From: Byssochlamys sp. IMV 00236
Taxonomy: Eukaryota; Ascomycota; Eurotiomycetes; Eurotiales; Thermoascaceae
Reading direction: 5' to 3'
Assembly (NCBI GenBank): GCA_001931875.2
Contig: MSJH02000372.1
Span: 1-16,853 of the forward strand
DNA length: 16,853 nt
How positions within the stretch are numbered: the stretch's first letter is position 1; each line of letters begins with the position of its first letter. The notes under the pieces were generated by a model. The model was given only the letters and a program-made list of their open reading frames with translations, searched no databases and was not told where the DNA came from. This document shows positions 1-9,812 of the stretch, piece by piece. A program made the translations under genes and the position numbers.

Positions 1-788
1 TTTTTACAATACAAAATATACAGGAATGCGACATCTTGGCGCGACATTAATTTTTAAAAACACTGTATTATTATTACCAGGATTGAGTATGTGATGTAAA
101 AGTAGTTTATATGTATACAAAAGATGGGTTTTTCTAGACTTCATCTTTTAATCGAGACTAGTGCGCATGGAATTGCTGCATAGTCTTGTCTTTTTCCTAG
201 GAAACTACAACAAGATATCAATCTTTAAGAAAGGCAAAAGAATGATATTGAGACAAGCAAAGCTGTTTTGGATAAAAGACTGACCTACTGTTTAGAATTC
301 AAGGCCCTACTGTATTGTATATTTCAATGAATCAAGCAATTAAAAGGCACTTTAGATGCAATAACAACTGTAAAAATATACTATTAAACTGTGCCCTGAA
401 TAATTTGTATTAAATAATGTGAGATGAATAAAAGGGCGTCAAAAATTACTTAAAATGGAAATAGGCTTCTTTTTACAACATTGAGCCAATACACAAGATT
501 TCTTTTTTCCTTTAAACAATATAAATAAATAAGCTTTACATCGTATTATTTTTGCGATCAAGACGAGACCTTTCTTTCTCTTGCGGCCTATTGAACCAAT
601 TCTACAATTTCCTTTTTTGGAAGAGTATTTCTGGAACAGATGTTGCTTAAAATAAACTTTCCATATTAATTAGGTTACTGGTGTCACCAACTCCAAAAAA
701 TTATTCTTGATATTACACAAAGAAATCTGTTGCGCTGTAATAGAAAAAAATGGGCAAAAGAGAAAGAAATTCAACATCCTTCAAACTC

Positions 789-838
<50 letters not shown>

Positions 839-858
839 CTTCTTCTACGAAAAAGAAA
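1..858. other. AT-rich 5' flank of the chitin synthase gene, no gene seen
   Basis: I see no coding stretch of useful length in either strand and no RNA gene. The DNA is AT-rich. An AATAAA lies at 427-432 (+), which could be the polyadenylation signal of a gene left of the window or chance in such AT-rich sequence. A CCAAT pentamer at 596-600 lies about 260 nt before the chitin synthase ATG and could be a promoter element. The stretch ends in the long T tract listed separately. Confidence 0.5.
790..835 (+). repeat. 46-nt homopolymer T tract beside the chitin synthase start
   Basis: An uninterrupted run of T from 790 to 835 ends 23 nt before the chosen ATG at 859. It is probably in the promoter or 5' UTR. 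Long poly(dA:dT) tracts are known to exclude nucleosomes in fungal promoters, so a promoter role is plausible. The exact length may be unreliable, since homopolymers this long are hard to sequence. The reading frame upstream of the ATG stays open only because TTT encodes Phe, so I do not count it as coding. Confidence 0.9.
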
Positions 859-3800
859 ATGAAGAAGTCAAGAAAATCAAATTTAAAAGAAGATGATTCA
901 AATAGAATAGATGTGTCTACTTTATCAAATACATCAAGTGAAAGCATCACTAGCTGTTTACGCTCAAGATATAATGAGCTCAAGATATACACCAATGTTG
1001 GCTCTCGTCATATCATTGCTTTAAATCCATTGAAAGAGTTACCAATGAATGATGATCAAGCAAGTTTAGAATATGTAGCAGCATATAAGGATGCAACAGG
1101 ACATAAGCAAACACCTGATCCTCACTTGTTCGATCTTATCAATCGAACATATTTTCATATGAGAAGAACAGGAAGTGATCAAGCAATCATGTTAAAGTAA
1201 GTCCAAAAAAGAAAAAAAATACAAGATAACTTTGACATTAATTTTGATTGTTGTATATAATTAGGGGAGTAGCCGGCAGCGGCAAGTCCGAAATTCGTAG
1301 ATTGACCATCCGCCACCTTGTACGACTGAGTAGTCATAAGAAGGAATCCAAAGTACAAACGCAAACTATAGAATCACAAAAGGTGCTCGAAGCCTTTGGT
1401 CATTGTCAGACAAATACAAGCTCATCAGCATCTCGCTTTAGTTACTATGGTGAAATCCAGTTCAATGAAAGAGGCAGAATGGTGGGTTCAAAGACACTTC
1501 ATTATTCCTTGGAATCTTCTCGTGTTACAAACTCTAGTATAACGACTGCTTCGGATGGAAATTTCAATATATTTTATTATTTATTAGCTGGTGTATCTCC
1601 AGATGAAAGGTCCACTTTACAGCTAACCGATCCATCAAGCTATCCCTATTTGCAAAAATTCAAGAGACCTGTATTACCAACGGACGCTCAGCGCTTTGAA
1701 GATCTAAAGGTTGCCATGAAACACTTGGGCTTCAAAAAGGAACAGATTGGAAGAGTGATCCAGTTGGTCGCTACTATACTCCATCTTGGTAACCTTAGCT
1801 TCGTAGACCCAACCGGTACCGGTACACAGGAAGCCGCTTTTGTCAAAAATGCCGAGTTACTTGATCTTGTCGCTGATTTCTTGGGTCTCGATCCTCATGC
1901 ACTTGAAAATGTACTGACATTTAAAACGACGATGATCCGCAAGGATATTACTACTTTAATTTTAAATGCACAGCAAGCTGCTGAACAGCGTGATGAACTA
2001 TGTCAAGTGCTCTATTCTCTCTTGTTCTCTTGGATCGTTGAAAAAATCAATAGCAAGACCTGCACAGAGGAATTTAACAGCTTTATCGGCATCTTGGATT
2101 TCCCAGGCCTTCAATCGTATTACCCAGTAGCAGGCTTTGAACAACTTTGTGTCAACTTGGTCAATGAGCGCATACAACAATATATGGATCAAGCCCTGTT
2201 CCAGATGGAAACAGATGTTTTCAGGGCTGAAGGTATTCATGTGCCCGATATCAACTACCAATCAACAGCCTTAGATCTCTTGACCAGGCCCAAGGGTATC
2301 TGCCACGAAGTGAACACGATGACAGACGTCTCTAAGCGTGCATACACTGACAATAACATCATGGACTCTATCATCAAATTTAATTCAACACACCCTGCCT
2401 TTTCTGTCAAGAACTCAGATACAAACGCTCGTCATTTCGTCGTTCAGCACTTTGGAAATACACCTGTCGAATACTCCACCGAAGGCTTTATCGCACAAAA
2501 CAACAATCAGATCTCTGTCGACTTTTTATCTCTCTTCAAGGGCGGAATGGACGTACAACCCTCTTGGAACTCATTTGTCGTAGAGTTGTTTGCTAATGTA
2601 AAAACGCAAAGCCACCCCAAACATACCACTGCGATCATTTCGGCTCAACAATCAGCCAAGCCGATAAGAGCACCCTCTCAGCGCAAATCGACGCGTAGGA
2701 CAAATGGTAATAATGGCAGTAACGAAAAGGGAGGATCCGATGGTACAGGTCCAACCACTGTCCTGGCACAAATACAATCTGCGTTGGATGAATTGATTGA
2801 ATCACTTGGAGAAGCTAAGCTATGGATCGTCTACTGCATATTGCCAAAACTTAAAGAATCCGGCAACTTTGACACCAAGTTGGTGCAATCTCAAATAGAT
2901 ATGTTCAAGATACCATCACTGCTTCAACTCCCCACTATACAGTATGTTGAATCGTATGAGCATCAGGAGTTTTTAGAGCATTATGGGCATCTGTTTGAAG
3001 GATTAGATACCACACGATTACTTCGCTCTCAATGTGAAATGGCTGCTGGTATCATGGGTTGGACAGCTCCCAACATGTCTATTACACAAAACAAGGTAAC
3101 TACTTTTGTGATCTCTCTCTCTCTCTGTGTGTTTTTTGTATTTATTTCTATTTCGTTTAGGTCTTTTTGAGCGCAATCGCATGGAGAGAATTGGAAGATA
3201 AACTACGTTCGTACGAGAAGGTCGAGCAACGTCAAGCCAAAGACAGCAATAAAGAAGGAGACACAGGCAGTGTATCACATCCATTTGCAGCAGCTGCAGC
3301 AGCCGCAGGTCTTCCTCTGCCCCCTCAAAATTACTACGACAACGATCACGGCTCATTCTATTCAGAAGATGAATCTGGTCAATACATGGAGCAAGAAGGA
3401 TCATTCTATGGATCAGAATCGTACGGTAGTCACCAGGGAGGATTAGCGCTCATTCCTCAACAGGCGCCCGTAGTAGAAAACATAAATGAAACAGAAGAGG
3501 ACGAAACCAAGATGAGCGCAGGCCGAAAGCGCTGGCTATTCTTTGTCTATTTTTGCACTTGGTGGATTCCTTCCAAATTCTTGGTTTGGTGTGGTCGAAT
3601 GAAGCGTAAGGATATTCGTGTCGCCTGGCGTGAAAAGGTAACGCTGTGTATGATTATCTTTTTGATGTGTGCCTTTGTTATCTGGTTCTTGGTCTTCTTT
3701 AGTGAAGTAATCTGTCCCAAACAACATATATACTCGCCTGCCGAATTAGCAAGTCATGACAAAACCAACTCCAAGGGCGCCTATGTTGCTATACGCGGTG

Positions 3801-6595
3801 AGGTATTTGATCTTACCAAATTCGCGCCACATCATTATCCTATGAACCTCGTACCTACCTCATCCGTGATGGAATATGGTGGACAGGACGTGACCAACTT
3901 GTTCCCTGTTCAGGTATCTGCTTTATGTCCAGGTGTGTCAGAGTTTGTCTCTTTAGATTACCAGATCAATTTGACAGACACAAACGGTCAATATCACGAC
4001 TTTAGATACTCGTCTGATGTCTACAACCCCAACTGGTACTATGATCAGATGACAATGCTCCGAAAGAACTACAAGGTGGGAAATATGGGTTATGAATACA
4101 AGGCTATCTCAGATCAAGCTTCGGCTGCCACGACCATCAATGGTATCAAAGCCTTACGTATCTGGGCTGTTATTAACGACAGAATTTACGACCTCACTTC
4201 TTATACTATGGGCGGACGATACGCACGTGGCCCTCCTGGAACGACACCACCTGCAGATATCAATCCAAACTTTTTGAGCCAACAAGTGGTTGATCTATTT
4301 CAGCAACACTCAGGACAAGATATCACCAACAGCTTTTACAGTTTAAACCTTGACCAAGCAAGTCTGCAACGAGAGCTCGTCTGTCTTCGAAACCTGTTCT
4401 TTGTGGGCTATGTCGATTCAAGAAATTCAGCCAAGTGCCAGTTCTCAGAGTATCTCTTGCTTGTTGTCACTTGTCTTTTGGCCGCCGTCATTGTCTTCAA
4501 GTTTGTAGCCGCTATTCGATTTGGTGGTAAGCGTGCGCCCGAAGAACACGACAAGTTTGTCATTTGTCAAGTGACATGTTATACTGAAGACGAAGAATCA
4601 CTACGAAAGACCATAGACTCCATTGCTCGACTTCATTACGATGACAAACGTAAACTGTTATTCGTCATCTGTGACGGTATGATCGTGGGTAGTGGTAACG
4701 ATCGACCTACACCTCGTATTGTCCTTGACATCTTGGGTGTCGATCCTCAAGTGGATCCTGAGCCTCTGTCTTTTGTCTCTGTTGGTGAAGGAAGCAAGCA
4801 GCACAATATGGGAAAGATCTATTCTGGTTTGTATGAAGTGGCGGGCCATGTCGTGCCTTACATCGTCGTGGTCAAGTGTGGTAATCCTCGTGAACGTCAG
4901 AAGCCAGGTAATCGTGGTAAGCGAGACTCTCAGTTGGTCCTCATGCAGTTCCTCAACCGTGTTCACTATGATGCGCCTATGAATCCTCTGCAACTCGAGA
5001 TCTATCATCAGATGAAGAATGTTATTGGTGTCAGTCCGGAATTCTATGAGTTTGTTCTCATGGTTGACGCAGATACAGAAGTGATGCCAGATGGTCTCAA
5101 TTACCTTGTTTCAAGCGCGGTACATGATTCAAAGATCATTGGTATCTGTGGTGAGACAACCCTTGCAAACGAGAAGGATACTTGGGTAACAATGATTCAA
5201 GTATACGAATACTTTGTCTCCCATCACCTCATCAAGTCGTTTGAATCCCTCTTTGCCACTGTCAGTTGTCTTCCAGGTTGTTTTACTATGTATCGTATCC
5301 GCACTGTCGATGGTAAGCGTGCTCTCTTTATCAGCAACGAAATCATTGCCGATTACTCTGTGAATGTCGTCGATACACTACACAAGAAGAATTTGCTGCA
5401 TCTTGGTGAAGATCGTTATCTGACCACATTACTATTGAAACATTTTGCTAATTTCAAGACCAAGTTTAATTCAGATGCTCAATGTAAGACGAATGCTCCC
5501 GACACATGGTCCGTCTTGGTCTCTCAACGTCGTCGATGGATCAACTCTACGATCCATAACTTGGGCGAACTTGTCTTCTTACCCCGTCTCTGTGGTTTCT
5601 GTTGTTTCTCGATGCGTTTTGTCGTTTTACTTGATTTGATCAGTACAGCAGTCATGCCTGCACTCTTGGGTTATTTGGGCTACCTAATTTATACCTTGGC
5701 TACTTGGGAAGGCAGTGTGCCTATCATTTCTATTGCTACGATCGCCGGTACTTATGGTCTTCAAGCTTTGTTGTTTATCATCAAGGGTCGTTGGGAATTT
5801 ATCATGTGGATGATTGTTTCCTTATTCGCCATGCCTGTCTTTTCATTCTATATTCCCATCTATTCTTACTGGCACTTTGACGACTTTTCATGGGGTAACA
5901 CACGTATCGTCGTTGGTGAAAAGGGCAAGAAGATGGCTGTCACGGCTGATGAAGGCACATTTGATCCTAAATCCATTCCTACTATGAAATGGTCAGAATA
6001 TGAACAACAAATACTGTCAGAGGACCGTTGGAGTGATAATGTCTCTCAGAGCAGTGGTTATACCCACGGAAGCCGAGGCAATTATCCTCGCCCTGGACCT
6101 GGTTCTGTGTATGGCGCTGCCTCTGGTATGATGATGATGCCTGACAACATGAGCGTTCATTCATCGTCACGAAGTGTCGCTCAACAACAACAACAGGCAC
6201 GTCAAACTATGGGCTTTGATCATAACAGCATGATTTTCCCTTCATCCGCTTCTACACCCATGATGCCTTATACGAACAACAGCACGTCCATGCTTCCTTC
6301 TAGTCGATCCATGGCCTCATTTGCTCCTGGTCAATACATTCCTCTGCAGAACTCATCACAGTTCAATAAGGCTGGTAGTAGCCGTTCGCTGATGATGGAC
6401 GGATTTAATACGGAGGGTCCCAAGAATGAGGAGATTATGCAACAAGTACAGCGTATACTTGAAACTGCGGATCTCACCAAGGTTACAAAGAAACAAGTGC
6501 GTGAAGAGCTACAGAATATCTTTGGTGTCTCTATGCAAAGCAGAAAAGACTATATTAACGCTTGTATTGAAAGCGTCTTACAGAATCGGGTATAA
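859..6595 (+). CDS. Chitin synthase with N-terminal myosin motor-like domain (class V/VII type)
   Basis: Membrane GT2 enzyme that polymerises GlcNAc from UDP-GlcNAc into cell-wall chitin. Exons 859-1196, 1265-3095 and 3161-6595 give 1867 aa, normal for this family. Both introns (68 and 65 nt) are GT-AG, and the joins restore the myosin P-loop and the VFLS-AW junction. In order: myosin motor-like domain about 35-715, with P-loop GVAGSGKS (114-121), switch I-like SASRF near 171 and switch II-like DFPGLQ (391-396); low-complexity linker with an Ala run; two TM segments (about 848-867 and 883-903); cytochrome b5-like domain from about 914; TM about 1153-1176; GT2 core with DADTE (1359), EDRYL (1473) and QRRRW (1512-1516); three C-terminal TM segments (about 1544-1626); Ser/Gln-rich tail; DEK_C-like domain about 1813-1866. 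The ATG at 859 is the first Met after the T tract. The motor motifs deviate from active myosins (Glu replaced in P-loop and switch II), whereas the catalytic motifs are intact. Whether it is class V or VII is undecided. Confidence 0.93.
3096..3160 (+). other. Chitin synthase intron 2 with CT/GT microsatellite
   Basis: A GT-AG intron (GTAACT...TTTAG) that contains a CT dinucleotide run at about 3112-3126 followed by GT repeats. Reading through it in the upstream frame gives a hydrophobic tail and a stop at 3168-3170. Splicing joins Lys723 to Val724 and continues the family-typical junction between the motor domain and the linker. Confidence 0.85.
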
Positions 6596-6668
6596 AACAA
6601 CAGCATTTTACCCACATACACAAATATAAAAAATACCCTCTTTGTGTACGAAATAGATGTACAATAAT

Positions 6669-6674
6669 AATAAA
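6669..6674 (+). terminator. Probable polyadenylation signal of the chitin synthase gene
   Basis: AATAAA lies 74 nt after the chitin synthase stop and only 11 nt before the end of the convergent CSN4 coding region. Cleavage downstream would place the chitin synthase transcript end inside CSN4. No AATAAA is visible for CSN4 in the 89-nt spacer, so its 3' end may use a variant signal or lie inside the chitin synthase last exon. Confidence 0.5.
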
Positions 6675-6684
6675 ACTGTTTACT

Positions 6685-8139
6685 TTATATTTTTGTTGAA
6701 GCATATTGAGGGTATTTTTCTTGAATAGAGGCAATAGCAGAGTCAAGATCATGACAGAGTGTTTGAATTGCTCTATCCCACTTGATGATTTCCAACATGG
6801 ACTGTTCTACACGATAATTAGATTGCGCTCCACCAGGTACTGCACTGACAGCACCCGTTTCCTCCTCTTGTGCTGCTCCACCTGATTCAAACGAAATGAG
6901 CTGCTCCAATTGATCAATGCTTCCAACCATTCTATTCTCTCCAATCATTCGTGCTGCTACTTGCTCTGCCTGCTCAGCTGACACGTTTAATAAAGTAGCC
7001 AGTTCGTCCAATCGAATGTTATTGTAAATCTTGGAAGCTGACAGCATATTATGTTCAATGATAGCACGGTCAAACACGGTTGTATTATCAGCCAAACGAG
7101 CCAAATGGTGAGGCTTTAACGTGCTGACGAATTCTGACACTTCGTCTGGACGAATGATACGTTCTAGGTATGTCTTTTCGAGAATAGCATAAGATGGGAG
7201 TTGATGTGTTCTTTCGTCCTTGTATAACGTTGCTAATGTACATGATCGTTGTGGCCCAGCGCCTGCTAGTACTGCACATTGTACCGCTGCCGTTCTATCA
7301 AGGACATATTAGCCTTAAATCCCAAAGCAACATATATGTCTTACAAGCATAATATTCTCTCATCTTCAGGTATTTCAGCAACATAGCTTAATTCATGGTA
7401 CTTTGAAGACGCCTCGAGGAACTTGCGCTTGGCATCAAGAATACGCGCTTGAGATAATTTGTAGGTCAGAGTTAATAGCGTGTCACTAGAACTTGCAATG
7501 AGCAGTGCTGTACGATTAAGGTAAGTTTCAGCCTGTATTGCCTCATCCTCTTCCAAAAGCAGTTTTACTATGCGCATATATATCTTTAATCTATATTCGT
7601 CAGATACAGCTCTATATATTAACTCTCATACGTGAGTTCATCTATGGAATATCATTTTTTTTCTTTTTTGGGGTACCGATGACCAGAATCAAGTGGAATG
7701 CCTTGCAGTGTTTTAGCTGCTTCCAAGTAATCGTCTTCACTTTCATAAACATCGGCTAGTTTTTCTCTTAATTGTGACAACTAAACAGAGAAAAATAAAC
7801 GTGTCAACATTAAGATATATTCATAAATATTTATATACTTGCCGATTCTTCAAAGCTGACTGAACGAGGTTGGGTACGAGCAATAGCATAAAGCAAGAGT
7901 TGTTTTTGTGTTGAATGGTTTGTTATCTTTTGGTCAAACAAGGCAATAAAATCAGACAGTAGCTGTCTAGAAGCGACTAGACCCACTTGATCGTTCAAGA
8001 CAGCGTCAATATAATATTCCAAATCTTGTGTGTTGCTACTAGAAAGAAGAATGTCGTTCAATACAGAACTGAAGGCATCTATCTTTTCTTTTTGTTGTGA
8101 AATCGAGAGACACTCTTGTAGTCGTGTTTGCAAGTTCAT
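6685..8139 (-). CDS. CSN4: COP9 signalosome complex subunit 4
   Basis: PCI-domain subunit of the COP9 signalosome, which removes NEDD8 from cullin-RING ubiquitin ligases; expected in nucleus and cytoplasm. Exons on the minus strand are 8139-7843, 7780-7677, 7611-7345 and 7294-6685, giving 425 aa (human CSN4 is 406). The joins give gap-free matches to the remembered animal protein at all three introns (62, 65 and 50 nt). Recognisable pieces: ASRQLLSDF near 56-64; the LNRTALL repeat region; YHELSY; then AGAGPQRS and TLATLYKDER. The PCI winged-helix part (FDRAIIEHNMLSASKIYNNI) starts about 297, and a C-terminal helix contains KWDRAIQTLC. A Gly/Ala/Glu-rich insert at about 361-388 explains the extra length. 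The first intron has a GC donor. The ATG at 8139 is favoured over the in-frame Met at 8187, because the segment between is Phe-rich sequence from a T-rich leader. Confidence 0.93.
7781..7842 (-). other. GC-AG intron in CSN4
   Basis: On the minus strand the intron runs from 7842 to 7781 and begins GCAAGTATAT and ends GTTTAG. Using the only nearby GT (three bases into the intron) would shift the next exon out of frame. The GC donor gives FEES joined to LSQLREKLA, which aligns without gaps to the remembered CSN4 family sequence. The rest of the donor (CAAGT) pairs well with U1, as is usual for GC donors. Confidence 0.85.
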
Positions 8140-8169
8140 GGTTTTAAAGAAAGAAAAAAAGAAAAAGGC

Positions 8170-8175
8170 TTTATT
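8170..8175 (-). terminator. Probable polyadenylation signal of COX16
   Basis: AATAAA on the minus strand, 46 nt after the COX16 stop and only 30 nt upstream of the CSN4 ATG. COX16 3' processing and CSN4 transcription initiation must therefore share a spacer of 82 nt. Confidence 0.55.
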
Positions 8176-8221
8176 TAAATAATTCAATTATTTTTATGTG
8201 GGTATCATTTTGCTTTATGGG

Positions 8222-8651
8222 CTATTTTTTATATTCTGAAGGTCGAGTGATTCTAACTTGTTCCCATTCGTCATCAGTTTTGGATTGTAGTCGCTAATTA
8301 GAACATGTTAATGTCAAAAATGATAACCTGATGCATAACTTACGAAATATTCTTCTTGTAAACTCAATGTACGTCTATTTTTATCCATACCTAATGCTTC
8401 CTCTTTCTCTACCTACATTAAAAGTGTTGGTTTATTGTTACATATATAGATTTAGCTGACATTACCTTTCGATGCTTTCGATCTCTGTGATCAAACTTTG
8501 TTTGGGTCAATTGAGAAAGGCCAAAGGAACCAGCCACCATAATGGTCAAGAATGGTAAGCCGAAATAAAGAAAGGGCCTCTTCCTTGCTTGTGTAGCCAA
8601 TGCATCAAATGCGCTTGTTTGTCCATAAGGTTTATTTTCGAATTTCACCAT
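8222..8651 (-). CDS. COX16: Cytochrome c oxidase assembly protein COX16
   Basis: Small mitochondrial inner-membrane protein needed for complex IV assembly. Exons on the minus strand are 8651-8466, 8412-8344 and 8293-8222, giving 108 aa, close to the usual 106-118 aa. Introns are GT-AG, 53 and 50 nt, both in phase 0. One membrane segment at about 28-46 contains the family-typical VAGSFGLSQLTQ. Exon 2 gives EEALGMDKNRR and LQEEYF, and exon 3 gives DDEWEQVR followed by a short basic end, all as in fungal COX16. The ATG at 8651 lies directly before the conserved N-terminal region. It is upstream of CSN4 on the same strand, 82 nt from stop to ATG. A short upstream ORF overlaps its start codon. Confidence 0.9.
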
Positions 8652-8752
8652 TTGAAATTTTTAATAAATAAAAGTGCAGTCAGTAAGTCATGGCCCATAG
8701 AGCCACGGACGTATCCCAGGTCCATTCTCCACACAGAGAGAAAGTCCGACAT
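8645..8752 (-). promoter_or_regulatory. Upstream ORF overlapping the COX16 start codon
   Basis: A 35-codon ATG ORF runs from 8752 to 8645 on the minus strand. Its last sense codon (TGG, 8650-8648) overlaps the COX16 ATG (8651-8649), and its TGA is at 8647-8645. If the transcript starts upstream of 8752, ribosomes could terminate and reinitiate at COX16. If it starts downstream, the ORF is meaningless. I do not recognise the peptide and cannot place the transcription start. Confidence 0.3.
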
Positions 8753-8909
8753 CAACTCTCTAAATTGCGTCGAACCATGGCATAGTTTGTTTATAGCATC
8801 TTTTTCATTTTCTTGAGAACGAAGGATGGTCTTTGTTTGTAATCAGTTTGTATACAATTCAGTTTTCATAATATTAATTGCTACATTGGTGTCTGAGCTT
8901 CTCACGGAT

Positions 8910-9388
8910 CTATCTATGGGTATTCTCGTTCAGAAAAACTGAATCAACAAAAGCGCTTGTTTCCCTAGGACCGTTAAAAGGCTTAACAGTAAAGAGGGTA
9001 ACATAGTTTCTTTGTTGAAGATGTTGTATCCAGAGTCTCTCGCTTTCTGAATCAACGGGATTTCTCTTTTTTTTTGAAAGATTATTGAATTTAGCATTGA
9101 TAATGCTGTTCACCGTATGATAGTTGATTCTTAAATTAGGAGGCACAATAACAACAAAAGTATCATTTTCGACATCTTTTTTAATCTTGTACAAGAGTAC
9201 AAATTAGTATCAAAATGTTAGGAAACTACGGCAAAAATGCTTTCATTGGGAACTAGCTTATCTATTTTGTCCTCACTCATGCCTAATAATACTTTGACTC
9301 CCTTCCAATCCATGTGTTTTTCAACGTGTTCTTCAATCCAAGCACGTATCTCGTTATCAAGTCTTGACGTAACAATATTTTCTACTTC
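8910..9388 (-). pseudogene. Mutator-like (MULE) transposase N-terminal relic
   Basis: The minus-strand frame is open 9388-9230 and again 9185-8910. A 44-nt GT-AG intron (9229-9186) that contains a perfect CTAAC branch-point motif joins them in phase. The joined piece is 146 codons plus stop with no in-frame start. Features: a helical segment with EIRAWIEEHV and HMDWKGVKVLL, then INYHTVNSII and SERLWIQHLQQRNYVTLF. From memory this order and pattern match the region before the catalytic core of MULE-type transposases common in Mucoromycota. The downstream DDE catalytic part is absent and the upstream end is lost after a TGA, so it is a fragment. The family assignment is inference. Confidence 0.5.
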
Positions 9389-9425
9389 TCATGGGTTATG
9401 ATTATTATTAAAAAACTCTCTATGA

Positions 9426-9524
9426 AGATTAATACTATACGTAGATGGTATATGTGTGGTTCATTTAATAGATGATTTAGAAGATGAAGCGATAGAGGTA
9501 GTCAACAAACTTTGCGATTACTGA
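9426..9524 (+). pseudogene. Short coding-like fragment of unknown origin
   Basis: An open stretch of 32 codons reads DGICVVHLIDDLEDEAIEV in part and ends at TGA. In a shifted frame the next bases continue as LNILGFSDLLSHG before another stop near 9561. The acidic helical composition and continuation across a shift suggest an eroded gene piece, opposite in orientation to the MULE relic just left of it. I do not recognise the family. Confidence 0.25.
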
Positions 9525-9797
9525 ATATTCTAGGATTTAGTGATCTTCTGAGCCACGGTAGCTGAGCTTTAATCACGGCAAAAGATGTGTAAACAGTACA
9601 GTCAGTGCAGAAGATAAACAAGTCGGAAATATAGAACGTATGCTTTAGTACTTGCAAAGTGCTTCATCTATATATCCGATGTGAAAAGGAGTATCTTTTC
9701 CATTATCGTCTTTGATAAACATCATCTCATAACCAAGCGGCGGGCATCCGCTTTTATTGCTAATTAATCATCCACTTCATCCGTGCTATTTATTTAA
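9525..9797. other. Eroded AT-rich spacer
   Basis: No open frame of useful length and no RNA gene is seen. A minus-strand stretch at about 9740-9660 reads MMFIKDDNGKDTPFHIGY before a stop and may be another transposon scrap, but it is too short to support. Confidence 0.4.
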
Positions 9798-9812
9798 AAT
9801 AACTGGAAGATA

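Noticed and set aside
730..858. Upstream extension of the chitin synthase frame through the T tract
   Set aside because: It has no ATG at its start and consists mostly of Phe codons from the T run; myosin-like similarity begins after the Met at 859.
1179..1364. Minus-strand ORF over chitin synthase intron 1 and exon 2
   Set aside because: Shadow frame opposite a strongly supported exon.
3018..3404. 128-codon minus-strand ORF over chitin synthase intron 2
   Set aside because: It opposes two exons and the CT repeat; no recognisable domain.
4658..5008. 116-codon minus-strand ORF inside the chitin synthase catalytic domain
   Set aside because: Antisense shadow of conserved GT2 coding sequence, with a His/Arg/Thr-heavy composition typical of such shadows.
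8140..8187. Earlier in-frame Met for CSN4 at 8187
   Set aside because: The extension is Phe-rich sequence from the T-rich leader and overlaps the COX16 poly(A) signal; the Met at 8139 fits family length.
8690..8760. Possible tRNA or structured RNA upstream of COX16
   Set aside because: No acceptor stem, T-loop or anticodon arm could be folded by eye.
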